A stretch of 64,000 nt of DNA. Origin: Brevibacterium sp. 'Marine'. GTDB lineage: Bacteria > Actinomycetota > Actinomycetes > Actinomycetales > Brevibacteriaceae. A program made the translations under genes and the position numbers. Under the pieces are notes generated by a model, which was not told where the DNA came from, did not search any database, and saw nothing but the letters and a program-made list of their open reading frames with translations. The stretch lies in the NCBI RefSeq assembly GCF_012844365.1, contig NZ_CP051626.1:2976001-3040000 (forward strand), read 5' to 3'. Position 1 is the first letter of the stretch. Each line of letters starts with the position of its first letter. This document shows, in pieces, positions 1 to 8,709 of the stretch.

Positions 1-1841
1 TGCTGATCGACGGCGATTGCCGGCCCCCATGTGCGGGCCAGGCCGGCGAACCAGTCCACTTCGAGAACGGGACTCACACCGAATGCGAGCATATTGGCCC
101 AGAGCAGGAAGATACCTGCGACTCCAGCAATGGTAAGGATCTGCCGGCGACGAGTTCGCGACTTCGATTGAGTGCAGATGACCGTGGTCATGAACCAGAA
201 TCCGATGATCAGGAAGTACAGATTGGTTACTTGGTGGGCGATCCAGAAATCTAATGCCAGTCGCAACAACGGAGTGTAGTAAAACAATGCGAACGAAAGG
301 ATTAAGACTGTACCGCTGAGCAGCGGATCCCTGACCACGGTGCTGACTGTCGGGTTGCTTGCCTCGATCCATTCCCGCGGTCCTCGGCTGCCGTCGGTAC
401 GCCGGGGCACGCTCAGGCGCAACAAGTCCAGGGGTGCTCCGATCGCCAGGAGAAGTGGAATGAGGACTGCGATGGCCAGGAGCATGACGGTGTGGGCGCT
501 GATGAGGACCATGCCGTAGATCGTCGGGGCACCACACGTGACATAAACAAGCAGGACAATGCCGGTGAACCAGCTGACGGTGCGTTTCCGTGGCCATTTG
601 TCTCCAGTCATGCGAGCCTTGCGCACTCCGAGGAGATAGACGGCGGCAGCAGTGAGGATGAACGCTAACCAGAGCCAGTCCCACCGCCATTCGCTGAGCC
701 ACCGGTACCAGGTCAGGGCCGGTGGCATGGGATAGTCGGTGAGGACTTCGGCGGGGGTGATCGCTGGCTCGAGTTCAAGCGGGACAGGAGGGGCTGTTCG
801 TCCCAGTGCCGCGGTGACGCCGATGACTGCGCCCATGATAAGGACTTCGGCAATGACCAATCGCCAGGCAAGTAGTGTGCCGGATCTGCTTCGGACTTGG
901 GTCATGGCCCATTGGCGATGGGCGAATCCGATGGCTCCGAGCAGCAGGGTTGCCGAGAACTTGATGAGGATCAGCTGACCGTAGCGGCTCAGCAGCCCGT
1001 CCCAGGCGTCGAGGCGGAGGGCAGCGTTGATCACACCGGAGCTAAGGACGAGGAAGAACGCCACGCCGGCCAGTGCAGAGAAGCGGGCGATCACCGATTT
1101 TGTCACGAGCGTGGTACTCGTTGAGGCCAGCACGGGGATGGTCACGGCAAGTGCTGCCACGCCACCCACCCAGACAAGGACTCCGAGCCAGTGCACAGCC
1201 AGTGCACCGACACCGGCGTAATGGTCGTCGCTGCCTGCAGCATGACCGATGAGTGAAATGGGGACGATGGCAGTCAGCGCGAGCAGGGCTGTGCATGCTA
1301 GGCCGGTTGTGGAGCGAAAGAAGAAGGCTAAGTTGCACACGAGGAAGGCAATGACGGTGATTGCACCCCAGGCTTGGCCGACGATGAGGTCAGTGAGGAA
1401 GTAGGTCAGCTGACTTAGGAAGGCCGAGCTACCCGATACTGGCTGGCCGACGAGATTGGCATAGGTCAGCACCGTCACCACCACCACTGAACCCAGCCAC
1501 ACGAACGATGCGGTGACGGCAACGCTTCGGACGCGAGTGAATACCGGATGGGGAGTTGAATGCTTTTCTGCCGTGTCAGTGTCTTTGTGCGGAACGAGTG
1601 TTGCCGCGAAGATCAGGCAGCCAACGACCACCCCCAACACCAGATGATGCACGGTCAAGGCGATTGGTAGCGCCCAACGCACGAATGCCCCGGGGTCCAA
1701 CGCCTCACGTTCTGCTGCTGCACCGGAGAAGGCCGCGCTTGCTATGACAGCAGCGACGGCAACAGCCAGAGTAGCCAGAAGCCACACTATGGATTGCCAG
1801 CGTCCGCTCATGGCCCGACGACCGGGAGTCGCACTATTCAT
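1..1841 (-). CDS. CopD/CtaG fusion membrane protein (copper import / cytochrome oxidase assembly), partial
   Basis: The frame is open on the minus strand from an ATG at 1841 to the window edge, giving at least 613 residues; the C-terminus is missing. The first half is CopD-like, with many membrane spans and conserved histidines in the segments TVHHLVLG and ALAVHWLGVLVWVGG. The second half resembles caa3_CtaG, with an SAHTVMLLAIAVLIPLLLA-type helix. Such CopD-CtaG fusions are known in actinobacteria and are linked to copper uptake for cytochrome oxidase or to copper tolerance. The gene lies 37 bp downstream of copC on the same strand, so the two are probably one transcript. No good Shine-Dalgarno precedes 1841; an internal ATG at 1811 is an alternative start. 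Confidence 0.82.
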   Translation of the reverse strand, partial: MNSATPGRRAMSGRWQSIVWLLATLAVAVAAVIASAAFSGAAAEREALDPGAFVRWALPIALTVHHLVLGVVVGCLIFAATLVPHKDTDTAEKHSTPHPVFTRVRSVAVTASFVWLGSVVVVTVLTYANLVGQPVSGSSAFLSQLTYFLTDLIVGQAWGAITVIAFLVCNLAFFFRSTTGLACTALLALTAIVPISLIGHAAGSDDHYAGVGALAVHWLGVLVWVGGVAALAVTIPVLASTSTTLVTKSVIARFSALAGVAFFLVLSSGVINAALRLDAWDGLLSRYGQLILIKFSATLLLGAIGFAHRQWAMTQVRSRSGTLLAWRLVIAEVLIMGAVIGVTAALGRTAPPVPLELEPAITPAEVLTDYPMPPALTWYRWLSEWRWDWLWLAFILTAAAVYLLGVRKARMTGDKWPRKRTVSWFTGIVLLVYVTCGAPTIYGMVLISAHTVMLLAIAVLIPLLLAIGAPLDLLRLSVPRRTDGSRGPREWIEASNPTVSTVVRDPLLSGTVLILSFALFYYTPLLRLALDFWIAHQVTNLYFLIIGFWFMTTVICTQSKSRTRRRQILTIAGVAGIFLLWANMLAFGVSPVLEVDWFAGLARTWGPAIAVDQ

Positions 1842-1878
1842 CAGTGTGGCCTCGCGGCTCAAAGTGCTGGTTCATGTT

Positions 1879-2475
1879 TCATTGCCTTTTATGCTTCTGT
1901 TGCAAGACGAGCGTGACGATAACGAGCACGGCCGCGACAAAGAGAAGGATCCAAACGACGATGAAACTCGCGGGGAACTTCAGGTCCTCTTCGTCAGCAG
2001 TCTGCGCGGTTTCCGTTTGTGAGGGTTCTGGGGCCGAGGAGTCGTTCTTTGTCTGTTTGGGGGTAGGGGCCGAGGAGGTGCTGGCACCGTTCGTCGCGGT
2101 GAAGGAGAATGTGCCGTCGATCGGGTGAGAATCGGACGAGACCACTCGCCAGGTCACTGTGTATTCTCCGGCAGGCGCCCCGGACTTGATGGGCTGAACA
2201 GCGGCGTCGCCATCGATTTCGACATCTCCTTTGGCCCAGTTCGTGCCTGAAGAGTCGGTGATTTGGATCTTCGACCCCATCGACAGTGGTGTATCACTAA
2301 ACGAAATTTCGATGGCCTCGGGGGCGGTACTGAGTTTCTGCCCATTTTCGGGGTTTGTCCCGGTCACGGCTTCGTGTGCCGAGGCTGGTGCGACAGGCAG
2401 CAGGAAAGCTACCAACACCAGTGCGAGAACGGTTAACATCCGGTTCGTGGGTCGCGGGATCACTGTGAGCGCCAA
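1879..2475 (-). CDS. copC: CopC-domain copper-binding protein, secreted and membrane anchored
   Basis: This 198-residue protein has an N-terminal signal peptide ending in APASA, so the mature chain would begin with His, the classic copper ligand of CopC. The CopC beta-sandwich follows, with the second ligand motif in SSDSHPIDGTFSF. A Ser/Pro/Glu-rich linker leads to one C-terminal transmembrane helix and a basic tail, the layout of YcnJ/CopC proteins held outside the membrane. The TTG start is supported by AGGAGG six bases upstream. It probably delivers or buffers copper for the CopD-CtaG protein encoded just downstream. The operator-like repeats about 290 bp upstream suggest metal-responsive control. 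Confidence 0.88.
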   Translation of the reverse strand: MALTVIPRPTNRMLTVLALVLVAFLLPVAPASAHEAVTGTNPENGQKLSTAPEAIEISFSDTPLSMGSKIQITDSSGTNWAKGDVEIDGDAAVQPIKSGAPAGEYTVTWRVVSSDSHPIDGTFSFTATNGASTSSAPTPKQTKNDSSAPEPSQTETAQTADEEDLKFPASFIVVWILLFVAAVLVIVTLVLQQKHKRQ

Positions 2476-2881
2476 TTTCTACCTCCTGTAGACAACGGGA
2501 TTAGAGTACCAGTGCTGGGTCTGGGGCCATCCGTGACTACTCCTCTTAGGTGCCAGTGCACGGCTTTCGATCGCCTCTGTGGGTGGCCAGGAGTGTCACG
2601 TTGTGTCCGTACTGTCGAACAGCGGCAAGAAAGGCATGAGCCACCACCGACCAGGGCCACAGATTCACTAGTTCGCCACGTTCACCCGCGTGAGACCGAG
2701 GTCAGACACTACGGCGTGGCAGGAGACCGGTCGGTTCTTTACAGCGACACAAAGGGCTATAGTCAGCATTCACTGACTATACAGTGCATGCTGACTGTGC
2801 GAAGGATGCAGGAATGCGTTGACTGGGAAATAGAACTGAGCTGTACCAAGTTTTACTCATTATGGGAGTGCGTTTGGGTGT
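2476..2881. other. Intergenic region, copC promoter side
   Basis: About 400 bp lie between copC and the upstream ctaG-like gene, both on the minus strand. An open frame on the plus strand here (2512-2892) has no family resemblance and is judged a chance reading. The only structure seen is the pair of operator-like repeats at 2761-2798. Confidence 0.6.
2761..2798. promoter_or_regulatory. Tandem operator-like inverted repeats upstream of copC
   Basis: Two adjacent imperfect palindromes are visible. The first, at 2761-2778, has arms AGTCAG/CTGACT around CATTCA. The second, at 2781-2798, has arms ACAGT/ACTGT around a GCATGC core. Read on opposite strands they share AGTCAGCAT(T/G)CACTG. The octamer TGCTGACT recurs upstream of the ctaG-like gene at 3921. 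This is a candidate binding site for a copper-responsive repressor; no regulator gene is present in the visible block. Confidence 0.5.
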
Positions 2882-3835
2882 TCAGATCGTGATCTCACCG
2901 CGGTTTAGTGCCCTGAGGTATTCGTTGTAGGCATCAAGGTCTTTGTCTCCGTGAAGTGCGACTTCGCGATCACGGACTGCATTGTTCTTCGACTCCTGAC
3001 GGAACCAAGTAATGAGTACGACGAGGAGAATTGCCACCGCTGGCCCCTCGCCGTAGGCCCAAGCAATACCGCCCGCAAGCTTCTGGTCTTCCATCACGTC
3101 GATGCCCCAGCTTGCTGGCATCTGGGTGAATCGGTCGACTAAAGGCAGGGTTGCCATCATGACAATGACACCGAAGAACGCGTGAAGGCCGGCTTCGAGG
3201 AAAGAATGAAAAATCCGTACAACGTGAGACTCGGGCACAGGAAGCGGGTCTGCCGGAATGAGCGTCGCATTGAAGATGATTCCAGTGAAGAGGAAGACGA
3301 GTTCAAGGCCGATATGGCCACCAATGCCTGAGCTCAGCACGAAATTCGCAGCATTTGAGAGGTAGAGGCCATAGAAGAGGACGAGGAATAGAGGAATCGA
3401 GAACAGTGGGTGGACAACGACCTTGCCTACCCATGAGCGTAGACCGAAGATTGCGAGTTTGAGAACGATTCGCCCGGGTAGATTCCGCGGTGACGAACGT
3501 AGAAGAAGGGTCCCTGGAGCACCAAGGAGTAGAAGTGGTGGTACCGCCATCATGAGCGTCATCTGTTGGAACATGAAGGCTGAGAACATGACTTGCCCGT
3601 ATCCTTCGATGGCCAGCCCCATGACTGCAGCTAGCAGCAGGCAACCGAGGAGGAATAACACTCCGCGCCAGACTGGCCAGCGGCGTCCCTGGATTGCGAG
3701 TCGGATCCATCCGATGATGTAGAACAGGGCGAGAATCCCGGCGAGGACGGGGATGACCGGGATTGGTTGTAGCTCGAAGCCAAGGAAGGTCTCAATCGAG
3801 GGGGCTTTGGTGGGAATCCAGGTGAAGTCTGCCAT
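2882..3835 (-). CDS. ctaG: Cytochrome c oxidase assembly protein, caa3_CtaG family
   Basis: This 317-residue polytopic membrane protein matches the caa3-type CtaG family. Seven or so hydrophobic helices include AFMFQQMTLMMAVPPLLLLG followed by APGTLLL, and a late helix with HAFFGVIVMMATLP. These proteins support insertion of copper into cytochrome oxidase or help with copper handling at the membrane. The ATG at 3835 has GGAAGGA about seven bases upstream. The product is separate from the CtaG half of the CopD fusion at the window start, so two CtaG-like domains occur in one cluster. It is followed by a 400-bp gap before copC, so it is probably its own transcription unit. Confidence 0.85.
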   Translation of the reverse strand: MADFTWIPTKAPSIETFLGFELQPIPVIPVLAGILALFYIIGWIRLAIQGRRWPVWRGVLFLLGCLLLAAVMGLAIEGYGQVMFSAFMFQQMTLMMAVPPLLLLGAPGTLLLRSSPRNLPGRIVLKLAIFGLRSWVGKVVVHPLFSIPLFLVLFYGLYLSNAANFVLSSGIGGHIGLELVFLFTGIIFNATLIPADPLPVPESHVVRIFHSFLEAGLHAFFGVIVMMATLPLVDRFTQMPASWGIDVMEDQKLAGGIAWAYGEGPAVAILLVVLITWFRQESKNNAVRDREVALHGDKDLDAYNEYLRALNRGEITI

Positions 3836-3920
3836 TGTATGTCCTTCCTCGGCGTCTTAGGCATGGACGCGCTTCTAATCAAAGACTACGCGCCGATCCG
3901 ACGCAGCCGAGAACAAGATC

Positions 3921-3935
3921 TGCTGACTGACAGTC
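3921..3935. promoter_or_regulatory. Operator-like palindrome upstream of ctaG
   Basis: TGCTGACTG at 3921-3929 repeats a 9-mer found in the copC upstream repeat (2789-2797), and here it overlaps the perfect 11-bp palindrome GACTGACAGTC (3925-3935). It lies about 90 bp upstream of the ctaG start. Sharing of this element suggests that ctaG and copC-copD answer to one regulator. Confidence 0.4.
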
Positions 3936-3986
3936 GGGCACTCGTCAAGGCTCTTGGTCGACGCTAAAGGGGGTCGTTGGTGTGTG

Positions 3987-4949
3987 CTATTTGACGATAC
4001 GCGGAATCACTTTGACGTAGACAACCATTCCGACAAGCTCTACTAGTGTCTGAGTGACCACCACGAGGGCCACCAAAGTGAACGGCTCCGGTAGCGCTAA
4101 TGCCAGCGGCAGCACGACCAGTGAGTTGCGGGTGGCACCGCTGAAAACAGCCGCCCGCGTACTTCCGGTATCAAGCCTGAAGATCTTTGAGGTGGCTAGG
4201 CCTACCGGGACCATGACGATTAAGAATGCTACGTAGATCGGTACGACGGCCCATAGGGAGGCGATCTCTTCTCCCACGCCGACGATTTGGGATCCGACAA
4301 CGATGGCGAGGGTACTCATCATCAGGGGCACCATTAAACTCTCCGTTGTGGCCATAGCAGCCCTGCCGACCCTGCTCTTTGCGGCCAGCTTCTGTGTCAT
4401 GGCTGCCATGACAAGTGGAATAATGATCAGAACAACCAGCGCTTCAACGAACGGTTTCGGGTCGATGGCTGAGATAACCTCGGGTCCGATGAAGATCAGT
4501 AGGTAGGCCGGGAGCGTCACCATCTGGGCCAACATCAAGATCGGGGCTGTTGCGAGCAGGCGATCGCTCGATGCCCCCGCCAGGCTGGAGAATACAATCA
4601 CGTAGTCGATGCAGGGAGTCAGTAACACTAGGAGTACTCCCACAAGGAGTGCTTGGTCGCCCGCGATGAAGCGTGAAAGGCCGAAGACGATGAGTGGAAC
4701 GAAAACGAAGTTTAAGGTGACCGTCGCTCCTATGAACCGTAAGTCGCGCACGGCTCGCCCAATCGCGGCGAAAGGAATTCCCAAAAACGTCGCATAGAGA
4801 AGCAATCCAAGGACCGGGTTGATCCAGTGTTCCAGCGTCTCGGACGTGGAGGGAACCAGCCAACCGAACACACCACCGGCAACAATCGCCAGCAGATACA
4901 AACCGATCTGTCGGCGTTCCATCGTCTCGACGATACCTTTCATGCTCAT
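3987..4949 (-). CDS. ACR3/bile-acid-sodium-symporter-type transporter, putative arsenite exporter
   Basis: This 320-residue protein has about ten transmembrane helices and matches the BASS/ACR3 superfamily. The segment LLTPCIDYVIVF carries a cysteine in the position of the conserved Cys in the fourth helix of ACR3 arsenite transporters, and SGATRNSLVVLPLALALP resembles the conserved ninth-helix region. It probably exports arsenite or a related oxyanion, but no arsR, arsC or arsD is nearby, so the substrate is uncertain. It is transcribed in the same direction as the copper genes with a 151-bp gap, which holds the shared operator-like palindrome. No strong Shine-Dalgarno is seen before either ATG (4949 or 4943). 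Confidence 0.75.
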   Translation of the reverse strand: MSMKGIVETMERRQIGLYLLAIVAGGVFGWLVPSTSETLEHWINPVLGLLLYATFLGIPFAAIGRAVRDLRFIGATVTLNFVFVPLIVFGLSRFIAGDQALLVGVLLVLLTPCIDYVIVFSSLAGASSDRLLATAPILMLAQMVTLPAYLLIFIGPEVISAIDPKPFVEALVVLIIIPLVMAAMTQKLAAKSRVGRAAMATTESLMVPLMMSTLAIVVGSQIVGVGEEIASLWAVVPIYVAFLIVMVPVGLATSKIFRLDTGSTRAAVFSGATRNSLVVLPLALALPEPFTLVALVVVTQTLVELVGMVVYVKVIPRIVK

Positions 4950-5064
4950 CGTGCCAAGTCTAATTCTCTGGCGTTGGCTGCGCTTTCATCGCGACGTTCC
5001 AGTTCCTTGGTAGTGGGACACCGAGGACGAGCTACCTCATCGATCGGGCCAGGGCCTGATTTTC

Positions 5065-5098
5065 CGTCCCATAAGTAAGGCCCAAATCAACGTCCCAT
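5065..5098. repeat. Short direct repeat upstream of the resolvase gene
   Basis: CGTCCCAT occurs at 5065-5072 and again at 5091-5098, 26 bp apart, in the region where this transposon class has transposase-binding repeats and the resolution site. The role is inferred from position only. Confidence 0.3.
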
Positions 5099-5136
5099 CC
5101 ATTCCGTACAGACACGAATATTGGTACGCTGGGCGC

Positions 5137-5757
5137 ATGGAATTGGGATACGCGCGGGTTTCGACGGTCAAACAAGACTTGGATCGACAGATCGATGCTC
5201 TGACCCAGACCGGAATCGCGGCCGAACGGATCTATGTGGACAAAAAGTCCGGGTCCACGGTCGACCGCCCCGGACTGCGTGCAGTCATGGAATATGCCCG
5301 CGACGGTGACGTCATCGTCGTCCACACTCTCGATCGGCTCGGGCGAACGGTGCGCGATACTCTGAACCTGATCCATGACCTCTCCGAACGCAACATCGGT
5401 GTGCGCAACCTCGCCGACCCGATCAGAGTGGACTCGTCGAACCCGGATGATCCGATGGCGCAGCTATCGGTCGTGCTACTGGCGTTGTTCGGACAAATGG
5501 AACGCACATACACCCTGGAGCGTGCCGCCCACGCTCGAGCGGTAGCGACCGCGAAGGGCCGACGCATCGGACGGCCATCAGTGGTGGATCCGGACAAACT
5601 GGCCTACGCCGAGCACCTGCGCACGACCGGACACACCATCGCCGATATCGTGGCCAAAACCGGGATCACCCGTACCAGCCTGTATCGCCACCTACCACCG
5701 CGGCCTCCCGAAGCGGTGACAGTCGCGCCGAAGACTGCCGCCGATCCCGAGACCTGA
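5137..5757 (+). CDS. Serine resolvase/invertase of the transposon
   Basis: This 206-residue small serine recombinase starts MELGYARVST, with the catalytic serine at residue 9 and the usual Gln two positions past the loop. The conserved arginine-rich motif DRLGRTVRDTL follows. The E helix has MERTYTLERA, and a C-terminal helix-turn-helix (ITRTSLYRHLP) binds DNA. It would resolve cointegrates made by the TniA/TniB transposase encoded immediately downstream, 10 bp after its stop. Length and domain order are normal for the family, and nothing suggests damage. A site-specific inversion role cannot be excluded from sequence alone. Confidence 0.88.
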   Translation: MELGYARVSTVKQDLDRQIDALTQTGIAAERIYVDKKSGSTVDRPGLRAVMEYARDGDVIVVHTLDRLGRTVRDTLNLIHDLSERNIGVRNLADPIRVDSSNPDDPMAQLSVVLLALFGQMERTYTLERAAHARAVATAKGRRIGRPSVVDPDKLAYAEHLRTTGHTIADIVAKTGITRTSLYRHLPPRPPEAVTVAPKTAADPET

Positions 5758-5767
5758 TCCAGGACTG

Positions 5768-7222
5768 GTGACCGTCATGGCGCAGAGGACCCCAGAGGAG
5801 AGGCTCGCTCTGCTGCGCCAGCACGATGACGGTGTCCCCTGGACACGGATCGCGGCCGAATCAGGCGTGCCAGTGCGAACATTGTCACGCTGGGCCGCGA
5901 AGTATCGCGCTATCCCAACGTCCAATGGCCTGCAACGCCTCCGGCGAGCTGACAACGGTACGAGGCGAATACTGCCCGAGATTGTGGAGATGATCGAAGC
6001 TCTGGCGCTTCGCCGCCCCGAGCCCACAGTCGCGTTCGTTCATCGCCGAGTCAGCGGCATCGCTGCCAATCGGGGACTGACTGCGCCGAGCTATTCCAGT
6101 GTGCGAGCGATCATTGGTGCCATCGACCCGGGCCTGCGCACACTCGCCCAGCACGGCGATGCCGCCTACCGGGACCAGTTCGAGTTGGTTTTCCGCCGCT
6201 CCGCAACGAGCCCGAATGAGCAATGGCAGGCCGATCACACGCTCTTGGACGTTGTGGTACTCGACCAAGCTGGCGAGCCGGTTCGGCCGTGGTTGACGGT
6301 GCTACTTGATGATTACTCCCGCGCCGTAACCGGCTACACCCTCTTCCTGGGTGCCCCATCAGCCGAACAGACAGCGCTGGCACTACACCAAGCGGTCAAT
6401 CAGAAGACGAATCCTGCCTGGCCGGTCTGCGGTCTGCCAGATGTGCTCTATTCCGATCACGGCTCGGACTTCACCTCTGTCCGCCTCGAACGGGTTTGCT
6501 TGGACACACAGATCCAGCTCATCCACTCACGCATCGGCGTTCCGCAGGGGCGAGGAAAGATCGAGCGGTTCTATGGCTCCATCACCACCGAGCTTTTGCC
6601 GCACCTACCCGGGTATATCCCGCACGGAACGAACGGAGAACGCCTCACGGACCCGGCGTTCAGTCTTGAGCAACTCGACGCGATCCTGGAAAGATTCATC
6701 GTCACCGAATACAACCAGCGCCCCCATTCGGAAACCCACCACGCGCCCGTCCACCGCTGGGCATCCTCCGGCTTCATCCCGCGCGCCCCGGCGCGACCGG
6801 AGGATTTGGACCTACTTCTGCTGACTGCGGCGACTACAAGGAAGGTTCAACGCGACGGGATCCAGTTCGCCTCCACCCGGTATGTCTCCCCGGTACTGGC
6901 CGCCTACGTCGGTGAACAGGTCACCGTCCGGTTCGACCCGCGCGACGTCGGCGAGATCCGCGTCTATTTCAACGATGACTACCTCTGCCGCGCGATCGCT
7001 CCCGAACTCGCCGCCGAGTCCGTCTCGCTACGAGAGCTGCAGGCTGCCCGGTCGCAACGTCGCCGTGACCTCAAGCGACAGTTACGCCACCGCCGCAGCC
7101 TCGCCGACGCGCTACCCACCGATATCCGTTATGTCCCCCCGCCTGAACCACCCGAAGCGGAACCAGTTGACGTCGACGAAGCCCCACCACGACACGGATT
7201 GCGTCTCTATGCCACCGACTGA
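5768..7222 (+). CDS. tniA: TniA/MuA-type DDE transposase
   Basis: This 484-residue transposase has an N-terminal helix-turn-helix (VPWTRIAAESGVPVRTLSRW). The RNase H-fold catalytic core carries acidic residues at about D156 (QADHTLLD), D230 (YSDHGSDFTS) and E266 (GKIERFYGS). The 35-residue spacing of the last two is the expected D,D35E. A Mu-type C-terminal beta-barrel follows, with a basic tail. It catalyses strand transfer during transposition and depends on the ATPase TniB, whose gene overlaps its 3' end by 14 bp. The start is GTG at 5768 or ATG at 5777; the upstream AGGA does not decide between them. It appears intact. Confidence 0.9.
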   Translation: MTVMAQRTPEERLALLRQHDDGVPWTRIAAESGVPVRTLSRWAAKYRAIPTSNGLQRLRRADNGTRRILPEIVEMIEALALRRPEPTVAFVHRRVSGIAANRGLTAPSYSSVRAIIGAIDPGLRTLAQHGDAAYRDQFELVFRRSATSPNEQWQADHTLLDVVVLDQAGEPVRPWLTVLLDDYSRAVTGYTLFLGAPSAEQTALALHQAVNQKTNPAWPVCGLPDVLYSDHGSDFTSVRLERVCLDTQIQLIHSRIGVPQGRGKIERFYGSITTELLPHLPGYIPHGTNGERLTDPAFSLEQLDAILERFIVTEYNQRPHSETHHAPVHRWASSGFIPRAPARPEDLDLLLLTAATTRKVQRDGIQFASTRYVSPVLAAYVGEQVTVRFDPRDVGEIRVYFNDDYLCRAIAPELAAESVSLRELQAARSQRRRDLKRQLRHRRSLADALPTDIRYVPPPEPPEAEPVDVDEAPPRHGLRLYATD

Positions 7223-8114
7223 CCCAAAACACAGTCTCCTCAGCAAAGACGATGAGGGAAGCCGATTCCTTTTCGGCGATTTCGGGGAGATCAACTCCAG
7301 CGCTCCGCCACGGCCGGACTTGCCACCGTTCCAGACAACTCATGAGCATCGCCGCTTCGCAGAGTTCGCCGACGCGGTGCGCACTCATCGCTATATCGGC
7401 CTGTGCTGGGGACCACCTGGGGTCGGCAAGACACTTTCCGCCCGGCACTACTCCGGTGTCGATGACTGGGAACAATGGGAATCCCTTTTCACCGACACCC
7501 TCGGCCCTGTGCCGGAACGCGTTCTTGAGGCCCGCACTGCGTTCTTCACCCCCACGGTCATGGCCACCCCGAAACAAATAGACCAGAGCCTGCCCCGAGC
7601 ATGCCAACGCATTTCCTTCGCCGTCGACTTCGCCGAGCACGGCATAGTCGACCCCTACGTTCATACCGAGTCCCGCTCCAGTGGACGCACCGAGCTGCTG
7701 ATCATTGACGAAGCCGATCGTCTCAAGGCCACCGGCTTTGAACAAGTCCGTGACTACTTCGACCATCACCACATGGGCGTCATCCTCATTGGCATGCCGG
7801 GCATCGAGAAACGCCTCGCCCGCTATCCGCAGCTCTACAGCCGTATCGGCTTCGCCCACGAGTATCGTCAGCTGAGCGCGGATGAACTCACCGCAGTCTT
7901 GGCCAGACGACTTCCTGCTGAAGGCGATGCAACCGATGGTGGCGTCGCCCACGCAACCGCGATCGCGACTATCGTCCGGATCACCGCAGGCAACTTCCGC
8001 CTTGTCGACCGTTTACTCACCCAGATCGAGCGCGTGCAGACTGTGAACAATCTGAACGAGTTGACACCCGAGGTTGTCGAGGCCGCGCGGCAGGCTCTCC
8101 TCATCGGCCACTAA
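7209..8114 (+). CDS. tniB: TniB-type AAA+ transposition ATPase
   Basis: The 301-residue product beginning MPPTDPKHS is an AAA+ ATPase of the TniB/MuB/TnsC group. Walker A is GPPGVGKT (residues 68-75) and Walker B is LLIIDEAD (163-170), with a sensor region around GVILIGMPGIEKRL. It would select target DNA and stimulate TniA. The frame is open far upstream (to 6882), but that part lies inside tniA and has no coherent protein sequence, so the ATG at 7209 is chosen; it overlaps the tniA stop, implying translational coupling. The stop at 8114 is followed after only about 40 bp by sequence of a different resolvase, so the right end of the transposon is very tight or truncated. Confidence 0.87.
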   Translation: MPPTDPKHSLLSKDDEGSRFLFGDFGEINSSAPPRPDLPPFQTTHEHRRFAEFADAVRTHRYIGLCWGPPGVGKTLSARHYSGVDDWEQWESLFTDTLGPVPERVLEARTAFFTPTVMATPKQIDQSLPRACQRISFAVDFAEHGIVDPYVHTESRSSGRTELLIIDEADRLKATGFEQVRDYFDHHHMGVILIGMPGIEKRLARYPQLYSRIGFAHEYRQLSADELTAVLARRLPAEGDATDGGVAHATAIATIVRITAGNFRLVDRLLTQIERVQTVNNLNELTPEVVEAARQALLIGH

Positions 8115-8157
8115 ACGCCGTGAGAAACGTGCCATTTACCGCTGCGACTCACAGAGC

Positions 8158-8709
8158 GCGGCCGACCAGAACGAGGCACGGCAGGTCGAGGCCATCGGAG
8201 AGGTCGACCGGTTGTTTGCCGAGAAGGTCTCAGGCAAGAACGTCGACGACCGTGCGCAGCTGAAGGAGATGATCGCCTACGTCCGCGAGGGCGACGTCGT
8301 CCGGGTGAAGTCGCCCGACCGGCTGTCGCGGTCGACGACCGACCTGCTCTCGCTCGTCAAGGATCTGAAGAGCAAGGGCGTCGCCGTCGAGTTCGTCGAC
8401 AGCCCGGCGCTCAACACCGACACCCCACAGGGCGAGTTCATGCTCACGATCCTCGCCGCGGTCGCACAGCTCGAGCGGGCGACGATCAAGGAGCGCCAGG
8501 CCGAGGGGATCGCGATCGCTAAGGAGAACGGCGTCTACGAGAGGGAGCCGAAGCTCACCGACGGCCAGGTCTTCACAGCGCGCGAGCTCGTCGACCGCGG
8601 CGTGCCGAAGGCAGCGGTCGCCAGAGAGCTCGGCGTGAGCCGGCAGACCCTGTACACGGCGCTGAAGGGCAAGGGCAGGTACGGAGACGACGAGCAGGCG
8701 CAGTCGTGA
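8158..8709 (+). pseudogene. 5'-truncated serine resolvase, N-terminal catalytic motif lost
   Basis: From about residue AADQNEARQ onward this is a well-preserved Pin/TnpR-type serine recombinase: PDRLSRSTTDLL, LAAVAQLERATIKERQ, and a C-terminal helix-turn-helix SRQTLYTALKGKG. The expected start, a Tyr-x-Arg-Val-Ser-Thr motif, is replaced by unrelated residues (IYRCDSQS) read from the tail of the transposon, so the Arg and Val of the active-site motif are gone. A junction near 8158 is inferred. The open frame is continuous with upstream sequence from 8074, which overlaps tniB in another frame, so a hybrid protein might still be made but would probably be inactive. The missing N-terminus was not found at the transposon's left flank. 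Confidence 0.7.

Larger units (their letters stand above)
5000..8157 (+). mobile_element. Tn552/Tn5053-like transposon (resolvase-TniA-TniB), ends not resolved
   Basis: Three tightly packed plus-strand genes encode a small serine resolvase, a DDE transposase of the TniA/MuA class and its AAA+ partner TniB. This is the core of Tn552/Tn5053-type replicative transposons. No TnsA, TniQ or passenger gene is present. Terminal inverted repeats could not be identified with confidence. The left end should lie between the transporter gene start at 4949 and 5137. The right end should lie in the 40 bp between the tniB stop and the beginning of recognisable resolvase sequence near 8158. Confidence 0.7.

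Noticed and set aside
2512..2892. 126-codon plus-strand frame between copC and ctaG
   Set aside because: No family resemblance and no ribosome site; it covers the operator-like repeats.
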